Below, piece by piece: positions 1 through 8,555 of a DNA stretch of 64,000 nt. A program made the translations under genes and the position numbers. The DNA is from Alphaproteobacteria bacterium (GTDB taxonomy: Bacteria; Pseudomonadota; Alphaproteobacteria; SHVP01). The notes under the pieces were generated by a model, which was not told the DNA's origin, did not search any database, and was given only the letters and a program-made list of their open reading frames with translations. Within the stretch, counting starts at the first letter, position 1. Each line of letters starts with the position of its first letter. The stretch is from positions 895,118-959,117 of the forward strand of contig JAVJOO010000002.1 in the NCBI GenBank assembly GCA_040216735.1, in the 5' to 3' direction.

Positions 1-1
1 A

Positions 2-61
2 GCCGGTTTGACACTCGCGACGCTGGTTTCTCATACTGATTTCGCATCTGCGAAAAAGTGA
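2..61 (+). CDS. Possible C-terminal end of an upstream gene (partial)
   Basis: The frame starting at base 2 is open for 19 codons and ends at a TGA (59-61), five bases before the scpA ATG. Tight spacing of this kind is usual for translationally coupled genes, and the small subunit of methylmalonyl-CoA mutase often precedes the large one. The 19 visible residues do not resemble a B12-domain C-terminus that I can recognise, and an open frame this short can occur by chance. No function is assigned. Confidence 0.2.
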   Translation, partial: AGLTLATLVSHTDFASAKK

Positions 62-66
62 GACCG

Positions 67-2208
67 ATGACAAAGTTTGAGACACCGACGTTGGCCGAGT
101 GGCAGGCCCTGGCAAAAAAGGAACTCAAGGGGGAGGCCATCGACAGTCTCGTTTGGCACACCCCCGAAGGGATACCCGTCAAACCACTTTACACCGAAGC
201 TGATGCCGCACATCGCCTGCCGGGGCTCCCTGGGTTTGCGCCCTACTTAAGGGGGCCGCGGGCGAGTATGTACGCGAACCGCCCCTGGACTATTCGGCAA
301 TATGCCGGGTTCTCGACCGCTGCAGAATCCAACGCCTTTTACCGGCGTGCCCTCGCGGCCGGGCAGACGGGCCTGTCCGTCGCATTCGATTTAGCGACTC
401 ACCGCGGGTACGACTCCGATCATCCTCGAGTAGAGGGCGATGTCGGCAAAGCCGGCGTCGCGATCGATTCGGTCGAAGACATGAAGGCCCTCTTCGACGG
501 CATTCCGCTCGACAAGGTCAGCGTATCTATGACGATGAACGGCGCGGTGTTGCCGGTACTGGCGGGCTATGTCGTTGCAGCCGAGGAACAGGGCGTGCCG
601 ACCGAGAAGCTCTCGGGAACGATCCAGAATGACATTCTCAAAGAATTTATGGTGCGGAACACCTACATCTACCCGCCGGAGCCGTCGATGCGGATCGTTG
701 CCGACATCATCGGCTACACGGCCCGCGAGATGCCGCGATTCAACTCCATTTCGATTTCCGGCTATCACATGCAAGAGGCGGGCGCGACGCTGGTTCAAGA
801 GCTCGCCTATACGCTCGCTGACGGTTTGGAGTACGTCAAAGCGGCGATCGCCACCGGTCTCGACGTCGATGCTTTCGCACCACGGCTATCGTTTTTCTTC
901 TGCATCGGCATGAATTTCTTCATGGAAGTCGCAAAACTTAGGGCCGCCCGGGTGCTGTGGGCAGAACTGATGCAAGCGTTCGATCCAAAAGACGTTCGGT
1001 CGTTGTCGCTGCGAACCCATTGTCAAACCTCCGGGGTCTCCTTGACCGAACAAGATCCACACAACAATGTCGTGCGAACCGCCTACGAAGCGATGGCGGC
1101 GGTTCTGGGTGGGACGCAAAGCCTCCATACGAACGCCTTCGACGAAGCGCTGGCGCTGCCTTCCGAGCTTTCGGCACGAATTGCCCGCAACACCCAACTC
1201 ATCCTTGCCGAGGAAACCGGCGTCACCCATGTGGTGGACCCGCTTGGCGGATCTTACTACGTCGAGGCTCTGACCGACGCGTTGGTCCAGGAGGCGAGAG
1301 CGCTGATCGAAGAGGTCGAAGAGCTTGGTGGGATGACCAAGGCCGTCGCGCAAGGTCTGCCAAAACTGCGCATTGAGGAATCTTCAGCCAGAAAGCAAGC
1401 CCGCATCGATCGCGGCGAAGAGGTCATCGTCGGGGTCAACAAATACAGAGTGGATAAGACGGACGATTTGGATTTGCTGGAGGTCGACAACCAACGCGTC
1501 CGGGCGCAGCAGATCGAAAGATTGAAAGCGATCCGGAACAGCCGCGATTCGGGCAAGGTCGACGCTGCGCTAAAGGCGCTACGCGCCGGCGCTAAGGGCG
1601 ACGGCAACCTCCTTGCGCTTAGTGTCGACGCCATGCGGGCGCGGGCGACGCTCGGCGAAGTGTCCGCAGCACTTGAAGACGTTTTCGGGCGTCACCGCGC
1701 GCAAACGATGGCGGTTTCGGGCGTGTACGGAGAGGCTTTCGATGACGACGCGGGATATTCGAATACGCGTCAAGCGGTCGATCGTTTTGCAGCGCGGGAG
1801 GGCCGGCGTCCAAGGATTCTGGTTGCAAAACTCGGGCAGGACGGACATGACCGTGGTGCCAAGGTCATTGCGACCGCGCTGGCCGATATTGGCTTCGATG
1901 TCGATATCGGCCCCCTCTTTGCAACGCCGAGCGAAGCCGCAAAGCAAGCAGTGGAGAACGACGTTCACGTAATCGGGATTTCCTCGCAGGCGGCGGCCCA
2001 TAAGACGCTGGTGCCGCAGTTGGTCGCGGCACTGAAGGAAGAGGGCGCTGGAGATATTGTCGTCGTGGTAGGGGGGATCATCCCGCCTAAGGATTACGAC
2101 TTCCTCTACAAGGCCGGTGTCGGGGCAATCTTTGGCCCCGGTAGCAACATCGTTGCCGCAGCCGATAGAATTCTCACGCTACTGGGCGACAACCGGGCGG
2201 CCGCGTAG
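67..2208 (+). CDS. scpA: Methylmalonyl-CoA mutase, large (catalytic) subunit
   Basis: Adenosylcobalamin-dependent mutase that interconverts methylmalonyl-CoA and succinyl-CoA, the last step of propionate, odd-chain and branched-chain degradation in the cytoplasm. The 713-residue product has the N-terminal TIM barrel (for example [20 protein letters not shown] and [12 protein letters not shown]) and a C-terminal B12 domain. The base-off cobalamin motif GQDGHDRG is intact, with the lower-ligand histidine at residue 594. The length matches catalytic large subunits. A GTG lies at 58, but the ATG at 67 fits the family N-terminus better. It is followed convergently by a DUF4389 gene. The MeaB chaperone lies 1.8 kb downstream on the same strand, separated by a repeat protein. 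Confidence 0.96.
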   Translation: MTKFETPTLAEWQALAKKELKGEAIDSLVWHTPEGIPVKPLYTEADAAHRLPGLPGFAPYLRGPRASMYANRPWTIRQYAGFSTAAESNAFYRRALAAGQTGLSVAFDLATHRGYDSDHPRVEGDVGKAGVAIDSVEDMKALFDGIPLDKVSVSMTMNGAVLPVLAGYVVAAEEQGVPTEKLSGTIQNDILKEFMVRNTYIYPPEPSMRIVADIIGYTAREMPRFNSISISGYHMQEAGATLVQELAYTLADGLEYVKAAIATGLDVDAFAPRLSFFFCIGMNFFMEVAKLRAARVLWAELMQAFDPKDVRSLSLRTHCQTSGVSLTEQDPHNNVVRTAYEAMAAVLGGTQSLHTNAFDEALALPSELSARIARNTQLILAEETGVTHVVDPLGGSYYVEALTDALVQEARALIEEVEELGGMTKAVAQGLPKLRIEESSARKQARIDRGEEVIVGVNKYRVDKTDDLDLLEVDNQRVRAQQIERLKAIRNSRDSGKVDAALKALRAGAKGDGNLLALSVDAMRARATLGEVSAALEDVFGRHRAQTMAVSGVYGEAFDDDAGYSNTRQAVDRFAAREGRRPRILVAKLGQDGHDRGAKVIATALADIGFDVDIGPLFATPSEAAKQAVENDVHVIGISSQAAAHKTLVPQLVAALKEEGAGDIVVVVGGIIPPKDYDFLYKAGVGAIFGPGSNIVAAADRILTLLGDNRAAA

Positions 2209-2225
2209 CGCAAGAGGCGCTGCTG

Positions 2226-2612
2226 TTAGGGCTTTTCGTCCTGCGCGCGGCGCGCGGCGGTCTGCACGACGCGTGTCCGATTTACTTTGGTCGCCCGGGC
2301 TCTGTTTCCGGAAGCTCCACTCGGCGTTGCCGCCGACGGCCAAGGGCTCATGGGCCAGGGTCTCAGTTCAGAGCTAAAGGTCTCGAACGCCGTGATCTGC
2401 CGAAAATAGTGGCCCAGGCTTGTGCCAAACGCGGCGAGGCGCGGAACAGCGCGCCCCGAAATCAACTTGAAACCGAGCTGGATCAGGACGACTGCCGCGC
2501 CCACCCAAATCGCGAGATAAAACGCGACGGCATAGAGCAGCATGAAGACCACGCGAACCCATACCTCCGGGTTTGTTAGGTTGCCCGCGATTTCGGTGTC
2601 TCGGTCGGCCAT
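2226..2612 (-). CDS. DUF4389 family membrane protein
   Basis: A 128-residue protein with a long hydrophobic stretch at about residues 15-48 and the DUF4389 signature after it: a GHYFRQITAFETF-like segment followed by a PWPMSPWP-like segment. Members of this family are small proteobacterial membrane proteins of unknown function. The C-terminal 35 residues are basic and low-complexity. The gene is convergent with scpA (17-base gap) and divergent from the tryptophan-repeat gene, sharing a 155-base intergenic region with it. The family assignment rests on recalled motif similarity. Confidence 0.75.
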   Translation of the reverse strand: MADRDTEIAGNLTNPEVWVRVVFMLLYAVAFYLAIWVGAAVVLIQLGFKLISGRAVPRLAAFGTSLGHYFRQITAFETFSSELRPWPMSPWPSAATPSGASGNRARATKVNRTRVVQTAARRAQDEKP

Positions 2613-2767
2613 CGGTGTCTAGGTCGCCTACTTCTCGGGTGTTAACGGGTCGTTTAGCCAACGTTGCCATGATTCCGGGGCAATGAACAACGCCTGACCG
2701 TCACTGTAACGCCAGATTCGGGCGAGCCAGGGGATTGTGGTCTATCATGGCGACTAGGTGAATAGAT

Positions 2768-3970
2768 ATGGCAAGAGCTCCCGTCAGGCGCGCACGCCGA
2801 AGCGACCTTCCGACCGACGATCCGCCATGGGTCCGGGATACGCGCCCTTCAAACGATCCGCCACCGCCAATCGAACCCGACTGGGCGACTGAGGCGGCGC
2901 TACCGGTCGGTCGCGCCCCTGAACCATTCGAGCCCGATTGGGCCCGAAACGATCGCGAGAATAGCGCGCCGCCAAAACAGATCGACCCGCCTTGGGCCGT
3001 CGAGCCAACCGACGGGGGCGAGGAATTGCGCGCCGCGTTGGCCGAAACCGCGCCGCCGGACCCCCCTTGGGCACGGACAGTCGCCGCGCCGAGGCAGCCA
3101 AAGCCGGTTGACCCGCCGTGGGTCGAAGACGATCGCCCCAACAATGATCCCCCGCCACCGATTGAGCCGGATTGGGCACGCGCAGAGACTGAGACTGATG
3201 AGAGCCAACCAGCCGATCCGCCTTGGGTGGACGTAGCGCCAAATAATCGCCCACCGGTGATCCTCCGAGGGCCGATCGATCCGCCATGGGTCCCGGATGC
3301 TGTTTCCGAGGCGCTTGAGGCCGAAGAGACAGCGGCGCGAGCCGTTTTTGAGCCGGACTGGGCGACCGACCGAGCTCTGCGGATACGCCGCGGACCGCTT
3401 CCGCCGATCGAACCGTCTTGGGCCGACGACGGCGCGCAAACGCAGCCCGAGCCTACCGCGCTCTTCGATCCGGCGTGGGAGCGCAACCCGTCGCCTGGGT
3501 CCAGGCCGCCACCGGTCGAACCTGACTGGGCTTCTGAGCGGGGGCCGGCACAGGGCGATGCGGCGATTGAGCTGTTCGATCCAGACTGGGAAGAATCCGA
3601 TCCTCTTCGCACCGTTGTAGCGTTGCCGCCGATTGAGCCCAGTTGGGCAGTGGAGACGCGCAGCGAAGTAGAGCAGGCAAGATCCGACCCGTTCGACGCC
3701 CCTGTGGAGGAGGACACTATTTCGCCGTTCGACAAGACGATTGTCCTAAAGGGCGCCCGCCGGTTGAAACACCTAGCGTCGCAGGTGTCCCTGAACCCGT
3801 TTGGCCGCGCTAAGAGAAGGAGCCAAGCCCGTGCGCTCGACCGCGAAAAACTCATCGCCGACGCGATGCGGATCCGCAGCGAAACCCGCGAAGCCCTCGG
3901 TGAAGATACGGTCAACGCGCTATATCGCGGTATCATGGGAACCGATCCGCCTGCGGGGGAAAATCGTTAA
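2768..3970 (+). CDS. 15-fold [DE]PxW tryptophan-repeat protein, unknown function
   Basis: I recognise no family for this 400-residue product. Fifteen copies of a short motif, [D/E]-P-[P/D/S/A]-W followed by A, V or E, run from residue 17 to 295. The tryptophans are at 21, 39, 58, 76, 101, 118, 136, 153, 174, 198, 218, 237, 254, 274 and 293, spaced 17-25 apart. Every tryptophan in the protein belongs to a motif. The linkers are proline- and acid-rich and look disordered. After the repeats come two F variants (DPFD, SPFD) and a basic, probably helical tail (about 320-400). Repeats differ at synonymous positions, which argues that this strand is the coding one. An AGGTG lies upstream of the ATG. 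There is no signal peptide or membrane segment. It sits between scpA and meaB, which suggests, but does not show, a role near the mutase. Confidence 0.8.
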   Translation: MARAPVRRARRSDLPTDDPPWVRDTRPSNDPPPPIEPDWATEAALPVGRAPEPFEPDWARNDRENSAPPKQIDPPWAVEPTDGGEELRAALAETAPPDPPWARTVAAPRQPKPVDPPWVEDDRPNNDPPPPIEPDWARAETETDESQPADPPWVDVAPNNRPPVILRGPIDPPWVPDAVSEALEAEETAARAVFEPDWATDRALRIRRGPLPPIEPSWADDGAQTQPEPTALFDPAWERNPSPGSRPPPVEPDWASERGPAQGDAAIELFDPDWEESDPLRTVVALPPIEPSWAVETRSEVEQARSDPFDAPVEEDTISPFDKTIVLKGARRLKHLASQVSLNPFGRAKRRSQARALDREKLIADAMRIRSETREALGEDTVNALYRGIMGTDPPAGENR

Positions 3971-4048
3971 CCCGCCCCTACGACGATCCCGAGCTGTCTA
4001 TCCGGAAAACATGGTGCCGCGATACCTTGCCTGCCGTCGAGCGGCCCT

Positions 4049-5089
4049 ATGAACGGGTCCAGCGGCTTTGACGCCCAAGAGCTAAGATCGTCGATACTGG
4101 CCGGCAATCGGCGTGGCCTGGCGCGTGGGATCACCTTGATCGAGTCCGAGCGCCCCGACCATCAAGCACAGGCTGAGAATCTGATTACCTCGCTCCTGCC
4201 CCAAACTGGCCGTGCCACTCGACTGGGGGTTTCCGGTGCGCCAGGTGCGGGGAAGTCGACCTTCGTTGAAGCATTCGGCATGCACCTCGTGAATGCCGGC
4301 CACCGGGTTGCCGTTCTCGCGGTCGATCCGTCCAGCCGACTATCGGGCGGTGCAATCTTGGGCGACAAAACCAGGATGGACGACTTGAGTCGGCACCCTG
4401 CGGCCTTTGTCCGACCGTCGGCGGCAGGGTGCACGTTGGGCGGCGTGGCCCGCCGTACCCGTGAGGCTATTCTCCTGTGTGAAGCCGCCGGTTATGATGT
4501 TGTGATCGTTGAAACGGTGGGTGTTGGCCAATCGGAAGCTGCCGTTGCCAACATGGTCGATCTTTTCCTTTTGCTTATCGCGCCAGGCGGCGGCGACGAG
4601 CTTCAAGGGATCAAACGCGGAATCGTGGAATTAGTCGATTTGATTGTCGTCAACAAGTGCGATGGCGATCTCATCCCTGCCGCCGGTCGAATCGCTGCCG
4701 ACTACAAAGGAGCCTTGGGCCTCCTGCGTGCGCAGTCGCTCCACTGGAAGCCGGAGGTCGTCAAGTGTTCGGCGCTGGAGCGACGGGGAATCGGCGATGT
4801 TTGGCGCACCGTCGAACGGTGCGCCGCGACGCTGCGCGGCTCGGGCGATTTTTCCCACCGGCGGGAGCGCCAGCTTTCCGACTGGTTGTGGCAGGAGGTC
4901 AACGGTGGGATTATGGACGAACTGCGGCGCGACGATGCGACCAATGCGGTTGCCAAGGCGCTCGAACAAGAGGTGATCGCCCAGCGCCTACTTCCCCCAG
5001 CCGCCGCTCGCCAGGTGAGGGACGCCTTTTTTCGCCGTGGCGCGCGCGACGGTGAAAAAACGGGACACACCGGACCGCAAACGGGATAG
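4049..5089 (+). CDS. meaB: Methylmalonyl-CoA mutase-associated GTPase MeaB
   Basis: G3E-family P-loop GTPase that gates cofactor loading and protects methylmalonyl-CoA mutase from inactivation. The 346-residue protein has Walker A GAPGAGKST at 63-71, the switch-type segment LGDKTRMDDLS, the VETVGVGQSE segment typical of MeaB/ArgK, and the base-specificity motif NKCD. Length and order match the family. It lies 78 bases after the tryptophan-repeat gene and downstream of scpA on the same strand, so all three could be co-expressed. It was formerly annotated as ArgK, an arginine transport kinase; the scpA context supports the MeaB role. Confidence 0.95.
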   Translation: MNGSSGFDAQELRSSILAGNRRGLARGITLIESERPDHQAQAENLITSLLPQTGRATRLGVSGAPGAGKSTFVEAFGMHLVNAGHRVAVLAVDPSSRLSGGAILGDKTRMDDLSRHPAAFVRPSAAGCTLGGVARRTREAILLCEAAGYDVVIVETVGVGQSEAAVANMVDLFLLLIAPGGGDELQGIKRGIVELVDLIVVNKCDGDLIPAAGRIAADYKGALGLLRAQSLHWKPEVVKCSALERRGIGDVWRTVERCAATLRGSGDFSHRRERQLSDWLWQEVNGGIMDELRRDDATNAVAKALEQEVIAQRLLPPAAARQVRDAFFRRGARDGEKTGHTGPQTG

Positions 5090-5222
5090 CCCGTCGTCGG
5101 GGGCGGATGGGTCCAATTTGAGGCGTCCAAGGCCACCTTCGCCTAAGCCTTTGATTTTGAATGGGTTTATTTTTTCCACCTGGACGCGTTTCGTGGCACA
5201 GGTTGCGCCAGCGTGGGGTGTC

Positions 5223-5251
5223 TTGACGCTGATGGCTCGGGGAACTAAACA
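5223..5251 (+). promoter_or_regulatory. Predicted sigma70-type promoter of rpmB
   Basis: TTGACG at 5223-5228 and TAAACA at 5246-5251 are separated by 17 bases, which fits a housekeeping promoter. It lies 45 bases upstream of the rpmB start, with a perfect 20-base palindrome in the leader. This is an inference from consensus match only. Confidence 0.5.
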
Positions 5252-5257
5252 AACGCC

Positions 5258-5277
5258 CTTCCGGCGCGCGCCGGAAG
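5258..5277 (+). promoter_or_regulatory. Perfect 20-bp palindrome in the rpmB leader
   Basis: CTTCCGGCGC and GCGCCGGAAG form a perfect palindrome. In RNA it would fold as an 8-bp hairpin with a GCGC loop, ending 18 bases before the rpmB ATG and just upstream of its GAGAGGA ribosome-binding site. There is no T-tract, so it is not an intrinsic terminator. It could be a translational control hairpin, an mRNA stabiliser or a protein-binding operator. Confidence 0.55.
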
Positions 5278-5295
5278 ATGTTGAGAGGATACGAG

Positions 5296-5586
5296 ATGTC
5301 TAGACGTTGTGAACTCACCGGAAAAGGCGTTCTGACCGGCAACAATGTCAGTCACGCACACAACAAGACCCGCCGCCGGTTCCTACCGAACCTTCTGGAC
5401 GTGTCGTTGATGAGCGACTCGCTCGGGCAAAGTTTTCGTCTGAGAATTTCTCGGCAAGCGCAGCGATCGGTGGATCATGCGGGTGGTTTCGATGCGTTCG
5501 TCGCCAAAGCGAAGGACGAACACCTCAGCGATCGCGTACGGCAGATCAAGAAGCGGGTCGTTAAGACGGCGGCTGCCGCCGCTTAG
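5296..5586 (+). CDS. rpmB: 50S ribosomal protein L28
   Basis: Large-subunit ribosomal protein, 96 residues. The N-terminus [20 protein letters not shown] is the classic L28 start, followed by the [11 protein letters not shown] segment. The length fits alphaproteobacterial L28, which carries a C-terminal extension (here ending in an alanine run). The ATG at 5296 is preceded by GAGAGGA. An in-frame ATG at 5278 lies inside the leader hairpin and would add six non-family residues, so it is rejected. It has its own promoter and leader palindrome, and the queuosine-transporter gene follows. Confidence 0.96.
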   Translation: MSRRCELTGKGVLTGNNVSHAHNKTRRRFLPNLLDVSLMSDSLGQSFRLRISRQAQRSVDHAGGFDAFVAKAKDEHLSDRVRQIKKRVVKTAAAAA

Positions 5587-5610
5587 TTCATCCGGTATGG
5601 CACTCGCGCC

Positions 5611-6210
5611 ATGCCGCTGTTTGGCCCGGCTCCCCCACATCGCAGCATGCAGGGTACTGCATTGCCACAATTTCGCCCATTGATGTTTCCAATTGTCGCG
5701 ATGGTGGCGATCGTCGTCGCCTCGAATTTCCTTGTCCAATTTCCGATTAACGACTTCCTGACGTGGGGCGCGTTCACTTTTCCGATAGCCTTTCTCGTTA
5801 CCGACCTCACGAACAGGCGGTTCGGTCCCTCCCGCGCGCGTCGCGTCGTTTATGTCGGATTTTTGATTGGCGTCGTGCTCTCCGGCGTCCTCGCCGGCCC
5901 GCGGATCGGCATCGCAAGCGGAACCGCGTTTCTAGCGGGGCAGCTTCTCGATATTGCGGTCTTCGATCGGCTACGGCGAACCACATGGTGGCGCGCGCCG
6001 CTTGCCTCGTCGGTTTCGGCATCGGCGATCGATACGGCGATTTTCTTCAGCCTCGCGTTTGCCGGGACAGGCGTTCCGTGGGTTACCTTGGGAATCGGCG
6101 ACTTTGGGGTGAAGTTGGCGATGGCCGCGACGCTGCTGATCCCCTATCGCGCGTTGATGGTCTATGTTGCGGCGATGCCCGCTCGGCGGACGGAGATCGG
6201 CCTGCACTAA
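5611..6210 (+). CDS. yhhQ: Queuosine precursor transporter (VUT / YhhQ family)
   Basis: Inner-membrane protein that imports a queuosine precursor (preQ0/preQ1) for tRNA modification. Of 199 residues nearly all after position 24 are hydrophobic, giving about five to six membrane segments. The family segments [26 protein letters not shown] and [15 protein letters not shown], and a [21 protein letters not shown]-type stretch broken across residues 125-145, match the VUT family. The true start may be the ATG at 5647 or 5683, because family members begin close to the first membrane helix. It lies between rpmB and upp. Confidence 0.85.
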   Translation: MPLFGPAPPHRSMQGTALPQFRPLMFPIVAMVAIVVASNFLVQFPINDFLTWGAFTFPIAFLVTDLTNRRFGPSRARRVVYVGFLIGVVLSGVLAGPRIGIASGTAFLAGQLLDIAVFDRLRRTTWWRAPLASSVSASAIDTAIFFSLAFAGTGVPWVTLGIGDFGVKLAMAATLLIPYRALMVYVAAMPARRTEIGLH

Positions 6211-6232
6211 TCCTCAACAAGGCGACGTTCCT

Positions 6233-6859
6233 ATGCTCAATGTTCTCGACCATCCCCTTATTGCGCACAAGCTGAGCCTTATGCGAGACGTCGCGTGTTC
6301 GACGAAGGACTTTCGGGCATTGCTCAAGGAGATCGGTCTCCTGATGGGCTACGAGTTAACCCGCGACCTGCCGGTGCGGCATGAGAAGGTGACGACGCCC
6401 GTTGCCGAGACGATGGGGCGCTTCATTGCCGGGAAAAAGGTCGCGATTGTTCCGATTCTGCGCGCCGGTTTGGGCATGGCCGACGGCTTGCTGGAACTGA
6501 TGCCGTCGGCGCGGGTCGGTCACGTCGGGGTCTACCGCGATCCCGATACGCTGGAAGCGATCGAGTACTTGGTCAAGTTGCCCGAGGCCGAAGGGCGTTT
6601 GTTCATTGTCGTCGATCCGATGCTCGCGACGGGCAACTCGGCGGTGCACGCTCTCGACGCGTTGAATAAACGGGGCGTCGCCGACGAGAATATCCGATTC
6701 ATGGCGTTGGTCGCGGCGCCCGAGGGCGTTGCTCGACTAAGCGAATCCCACCCGAAAGTTTCGATTTTTGTCGCGGCGCTAGACGAGAAACTGAACGACC
6801 ATGCCTATATCGTTCCCGGTCTCGGCGATGCTGGCGATCGACTGTTCGGCACGAAGTAG
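6233..6859 (+). CDS. upp: Uracil phosphoribosyltransferase
   Basis: Pyrimidine salvage enzyme that makes UMP from uracil and PRPP. The 208-residue length is typical. Visible are the N-terminal [13 protein letters not shown], the [12 protein letters not shown] loop, the PRPP-binding loop [11 protein letters not shown] and the C-terminal uracil-binding [16 protein letters not shown]. The ATG at 6233 was chosen because family members start with a short sequence before this HPL motif; an upstream ATG in frame overlaps the transporter gene. It is convergent with the phytase-like gene, four bases apart. Confidence 0.97.
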   Translation: MLNVLDHPLIAHKLSLMRDVACSTKDFRALLKEIGLLMGYELTRDLPVRHEKVTTPVAETMGRFIAGKKVAIVPILRAGLGMADGLLELMPSARVGHVGVYRDPDTLEAIEYLVKLPEAEGRLFIVVDPMLATGNSAVHALDALNKRGVADENIRFMALVAAPEGVARLSESHPKVSIFVAALDEKLNDHAYIVPGLGDAGDRLFGTK

Positions 6860-6863
6860 CGCC

Positions 6864-7841
6864 TTAGTCCGGATCCCAGACAAACCCCAACAGCAAGGTT
6901 TGCTGCAAAAAGCTGAAGTTGTCGTCCGAAACAACCCAGACAAGCAGGTGGCCGTTCGGCCCTTCGGACACGGCAATGCCCTCGAAGTTGTCGCTGACGA
7001 TCGATCCCGCGAAACGCGCGATGACATCGCCCGCGAGGGTGCCTCCCGGGACCACCGTGGCAGGGTCTATGTGGCGAATTCTTGCAGAAAATCCGATCAA
7101 TGCCGAAAGCCGCCGCTCCAGGACAAGTAGTCCAATTTTCGGATGAAAAGCGGCGTCCGTCGGTTTCCAGTTGGTCTTGGGGTAGGTCACAGGATCGCGC
7201 CGGTCTCCATCAATGAGCCAGCCGACCAGGTTGCCGTCGGGTGCATAGTCTTCGGTCAACGCAAGCAGGCGCCCATCTTCCAATCCCGCGAGAGTTTCGA
7301 TCCCGCCGTTCGCGGGGGATTTGGCAAGGCCAGGTATGTCGCGGATGTAGTCGGGCCGCCCTTGATCGCCCGCCGCCGGGTCGTAGAGGCCGATTCGGTG
7401 AAACCGTTCGAAAGCGATGGCGTAGAGGTTGTTCCATTTCTCAAGGGCTTCGGCATCGTGCTCGCCGCGTTCGATCTTCAAAGGCTCGCCCTTGCTGCTC
7501 AGGATCGGCGCAAGTTCGTCGTCGTCGAGGCCTGTGAAATTCCCGTCGTCGCTAAGTCGGAGGCGCGCGCGAAACCAAAAGCCGCGATCGGTTACCGCCG
7601 TCAGGTTGTTACCCTCGACGACGAGGCCGGAGAGGCCGCCGAAACGCTGGTCGCGCGAGTCGAGGGCGAAGCCGCCGATGAACTTGAGTGGGCCGAGGCG
7701 GACAACCGTTGGGTCCTCGCGGTCGAGTTGAACCGGCGTCGCGGTCACGACAATCGGTTCGGCGGCCCCTTCATCTGTACCGGCAAACGCGAGGAGCGCT
7801 ACAAGCGCCAGTAGGCCGCGGGAGTTGAACGTGCGATTCAA
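6864..7841 (-). CDS. Exported esterase-like activity of phytase family protein
   Basis: 325 residues with a signal peptide (hydrophobic core about 9-20, cleavage probably after GAAEP). The body matches the esterase-like activity of phytase family, a six-bladed propeller-like periplasmic fold; key segments are FGGLSGL, TDRGFWFRARL, IERGEHDAEALE, NGGIETLAGLEDGRLL and DNFEGIAVSE. The substrate is unknown; some members act on phosphate or carboxyl esters. It starts at TTG (7841), in a TTGA overlap with the stop of the YrdC gene upstream, so it is probably translationally coupled. It is the last gene of the minus-strand cob operon. Confidence 0.8.
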   Translation of the reverse strand: MNRTFNSRGLLALVALLAFAGTDEGAAEPIVVTATPVQLDREDPTVVRLGPLKFIGGFALDSRDQRFGGLSGLVVEGNNLTAVTDRGFWFRARLRLSDDGNFTGLDDDELAPILSSKGEPLKIERGEHDAEALEKWNNLYAIAFERFHRIGLYDPAAGDQGRPDYIRDIPGLAKSPANGGIETLAGLEDGRLLALTEDYAPDGNLVGWLIDGDRRDPVTYPKTNWKPTDAAFHPKIGLLVLERRLSALIGFSARIRHIDPATVVPGGTLAGDVIARFAGSIVSDNFEGIAVSEGPNGHLLVWVVSDDNFSFLQQTLLLGFVWDPD

Positions 7842-8521
7842 TCGGTCGGCTTCGGCGGCAGCGTCACCTTGAAATGACGCTGAAGGATTTCAGCGATATT
7901 TTCGTAACACACGCCATACCTGTGCACCGTGCAATTCTCGACATCGAGTAGCGTCGAGGACGCCGCGTAGTTGTGGTACTTCATCAAGCCGTAGTCGACG
8001 ACAATGTCGGCGATCCCGGTGATCTCCTCTTGCATTTCGTCGACGCGGAAACGCGTGCCCGTGAGCGTAAGGTTCGCCGACGATCCAAATAAAAGGTGCT
8101 TTTGCGCAAAGCTGAGTTTGGTGATCTCCGCATGAAACCGACCGGAATTCATCAGCATCAGGAGCGTGTCGCCCTTCGTACTGCGCTGGTAGGTATCGCG
8201 ATCCAGCGTCTGTAACAACGGATGATCGATGTTGCAGGGCGCTATCATACCTAGGGGTAGGTCGTAGTCTTTGCAAATCGCTTCGTAAATTTCTTGCCCG
8301 CGGGTGCTAACCCGATGGAGTGCCCGGTGCAGATCGTCGTTCCCAAGCATTGCGTTGAGTTTCGAAGGGGCCCGCTGCTTCGTATCGAAGATGCGCTTAA
8401 GCGCCTGCGGCGATCCGCCGATCAGCGAATAACCCACATCCATCGGTAAGATGGCAATGCCACCGCCTTTCAGAACTGTAAAGGCCCGCGCCGCATCGCC
8501 CTGGATATCAAGTACGCCCAT
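7838..8521 (-). CDS. Divergent Sua5/YciO/YrdC-domain protein
   Basis: 227-residue single YrdC-like domain. The general layout is preserved: GGGIAILPMDVGYSL near the N-terminus, TKQRAPSK (the K-x-R...K nucleotide-binding pattern) and SSANLTLTG (the SAN motif). The first motif departs from the canonical P-T-D-T-x-Y-G-L, because the second threonine is replaced and a serine stands in place of glycine. True TsaC/Sua5 makes threonylcarbamoyl-AMP for tRNA t6A; this protein may be a paralogue with a different acyl or carbamoyl chemistry. It lies between cobT and the phytase-like gene in one operon. Confidence 0.7.
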   Translation of the reverse strand: MGVLDIQGDAARAFTVLKGGGIAILPMDVGYSLIGGSPQALKRIFDTKQRAPSKLNAMLGNDDLHRALHRVSTRGQEIYEAICKDYDLPLGMIAPCNIDHPLLQTLDRDTYQRSTKGDTLLMLMNSGRFHAEITKLSFAQKHLLFGSSANLTLTGTRFRVDEMQEEITGIADIVVDYGLMKYHNYAASSTLLDVENCTVHRYGVCYENIAEILQRHFKVTLPPKPTD

Positions 8522-8555
8522 CTGATCTGCTCTTTCGTTACTGCCTTGCCGGGCG

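Noticed and set aside
2701-3936. 411-residue frame on the minus strand opposite the tryptophan-repeat gene
   Set aside because: It has no ribosome-binding site, its repeats are reverse images of the plus-strand motif, and the codon variation only makes sense for the plus-strand protein.
4-5089. Cobalamin riboswitch near scpA, meaB or cobS
   Set aside because: No B12-box-like conserved sequence or suitable long leader was visible upstream of these genes.
5037-5303. Plus-strand frame overlapping the meaB end and the rpmB promoter
   Set aside because: It contains the promoter and leader palindrome and no family-like sequence.
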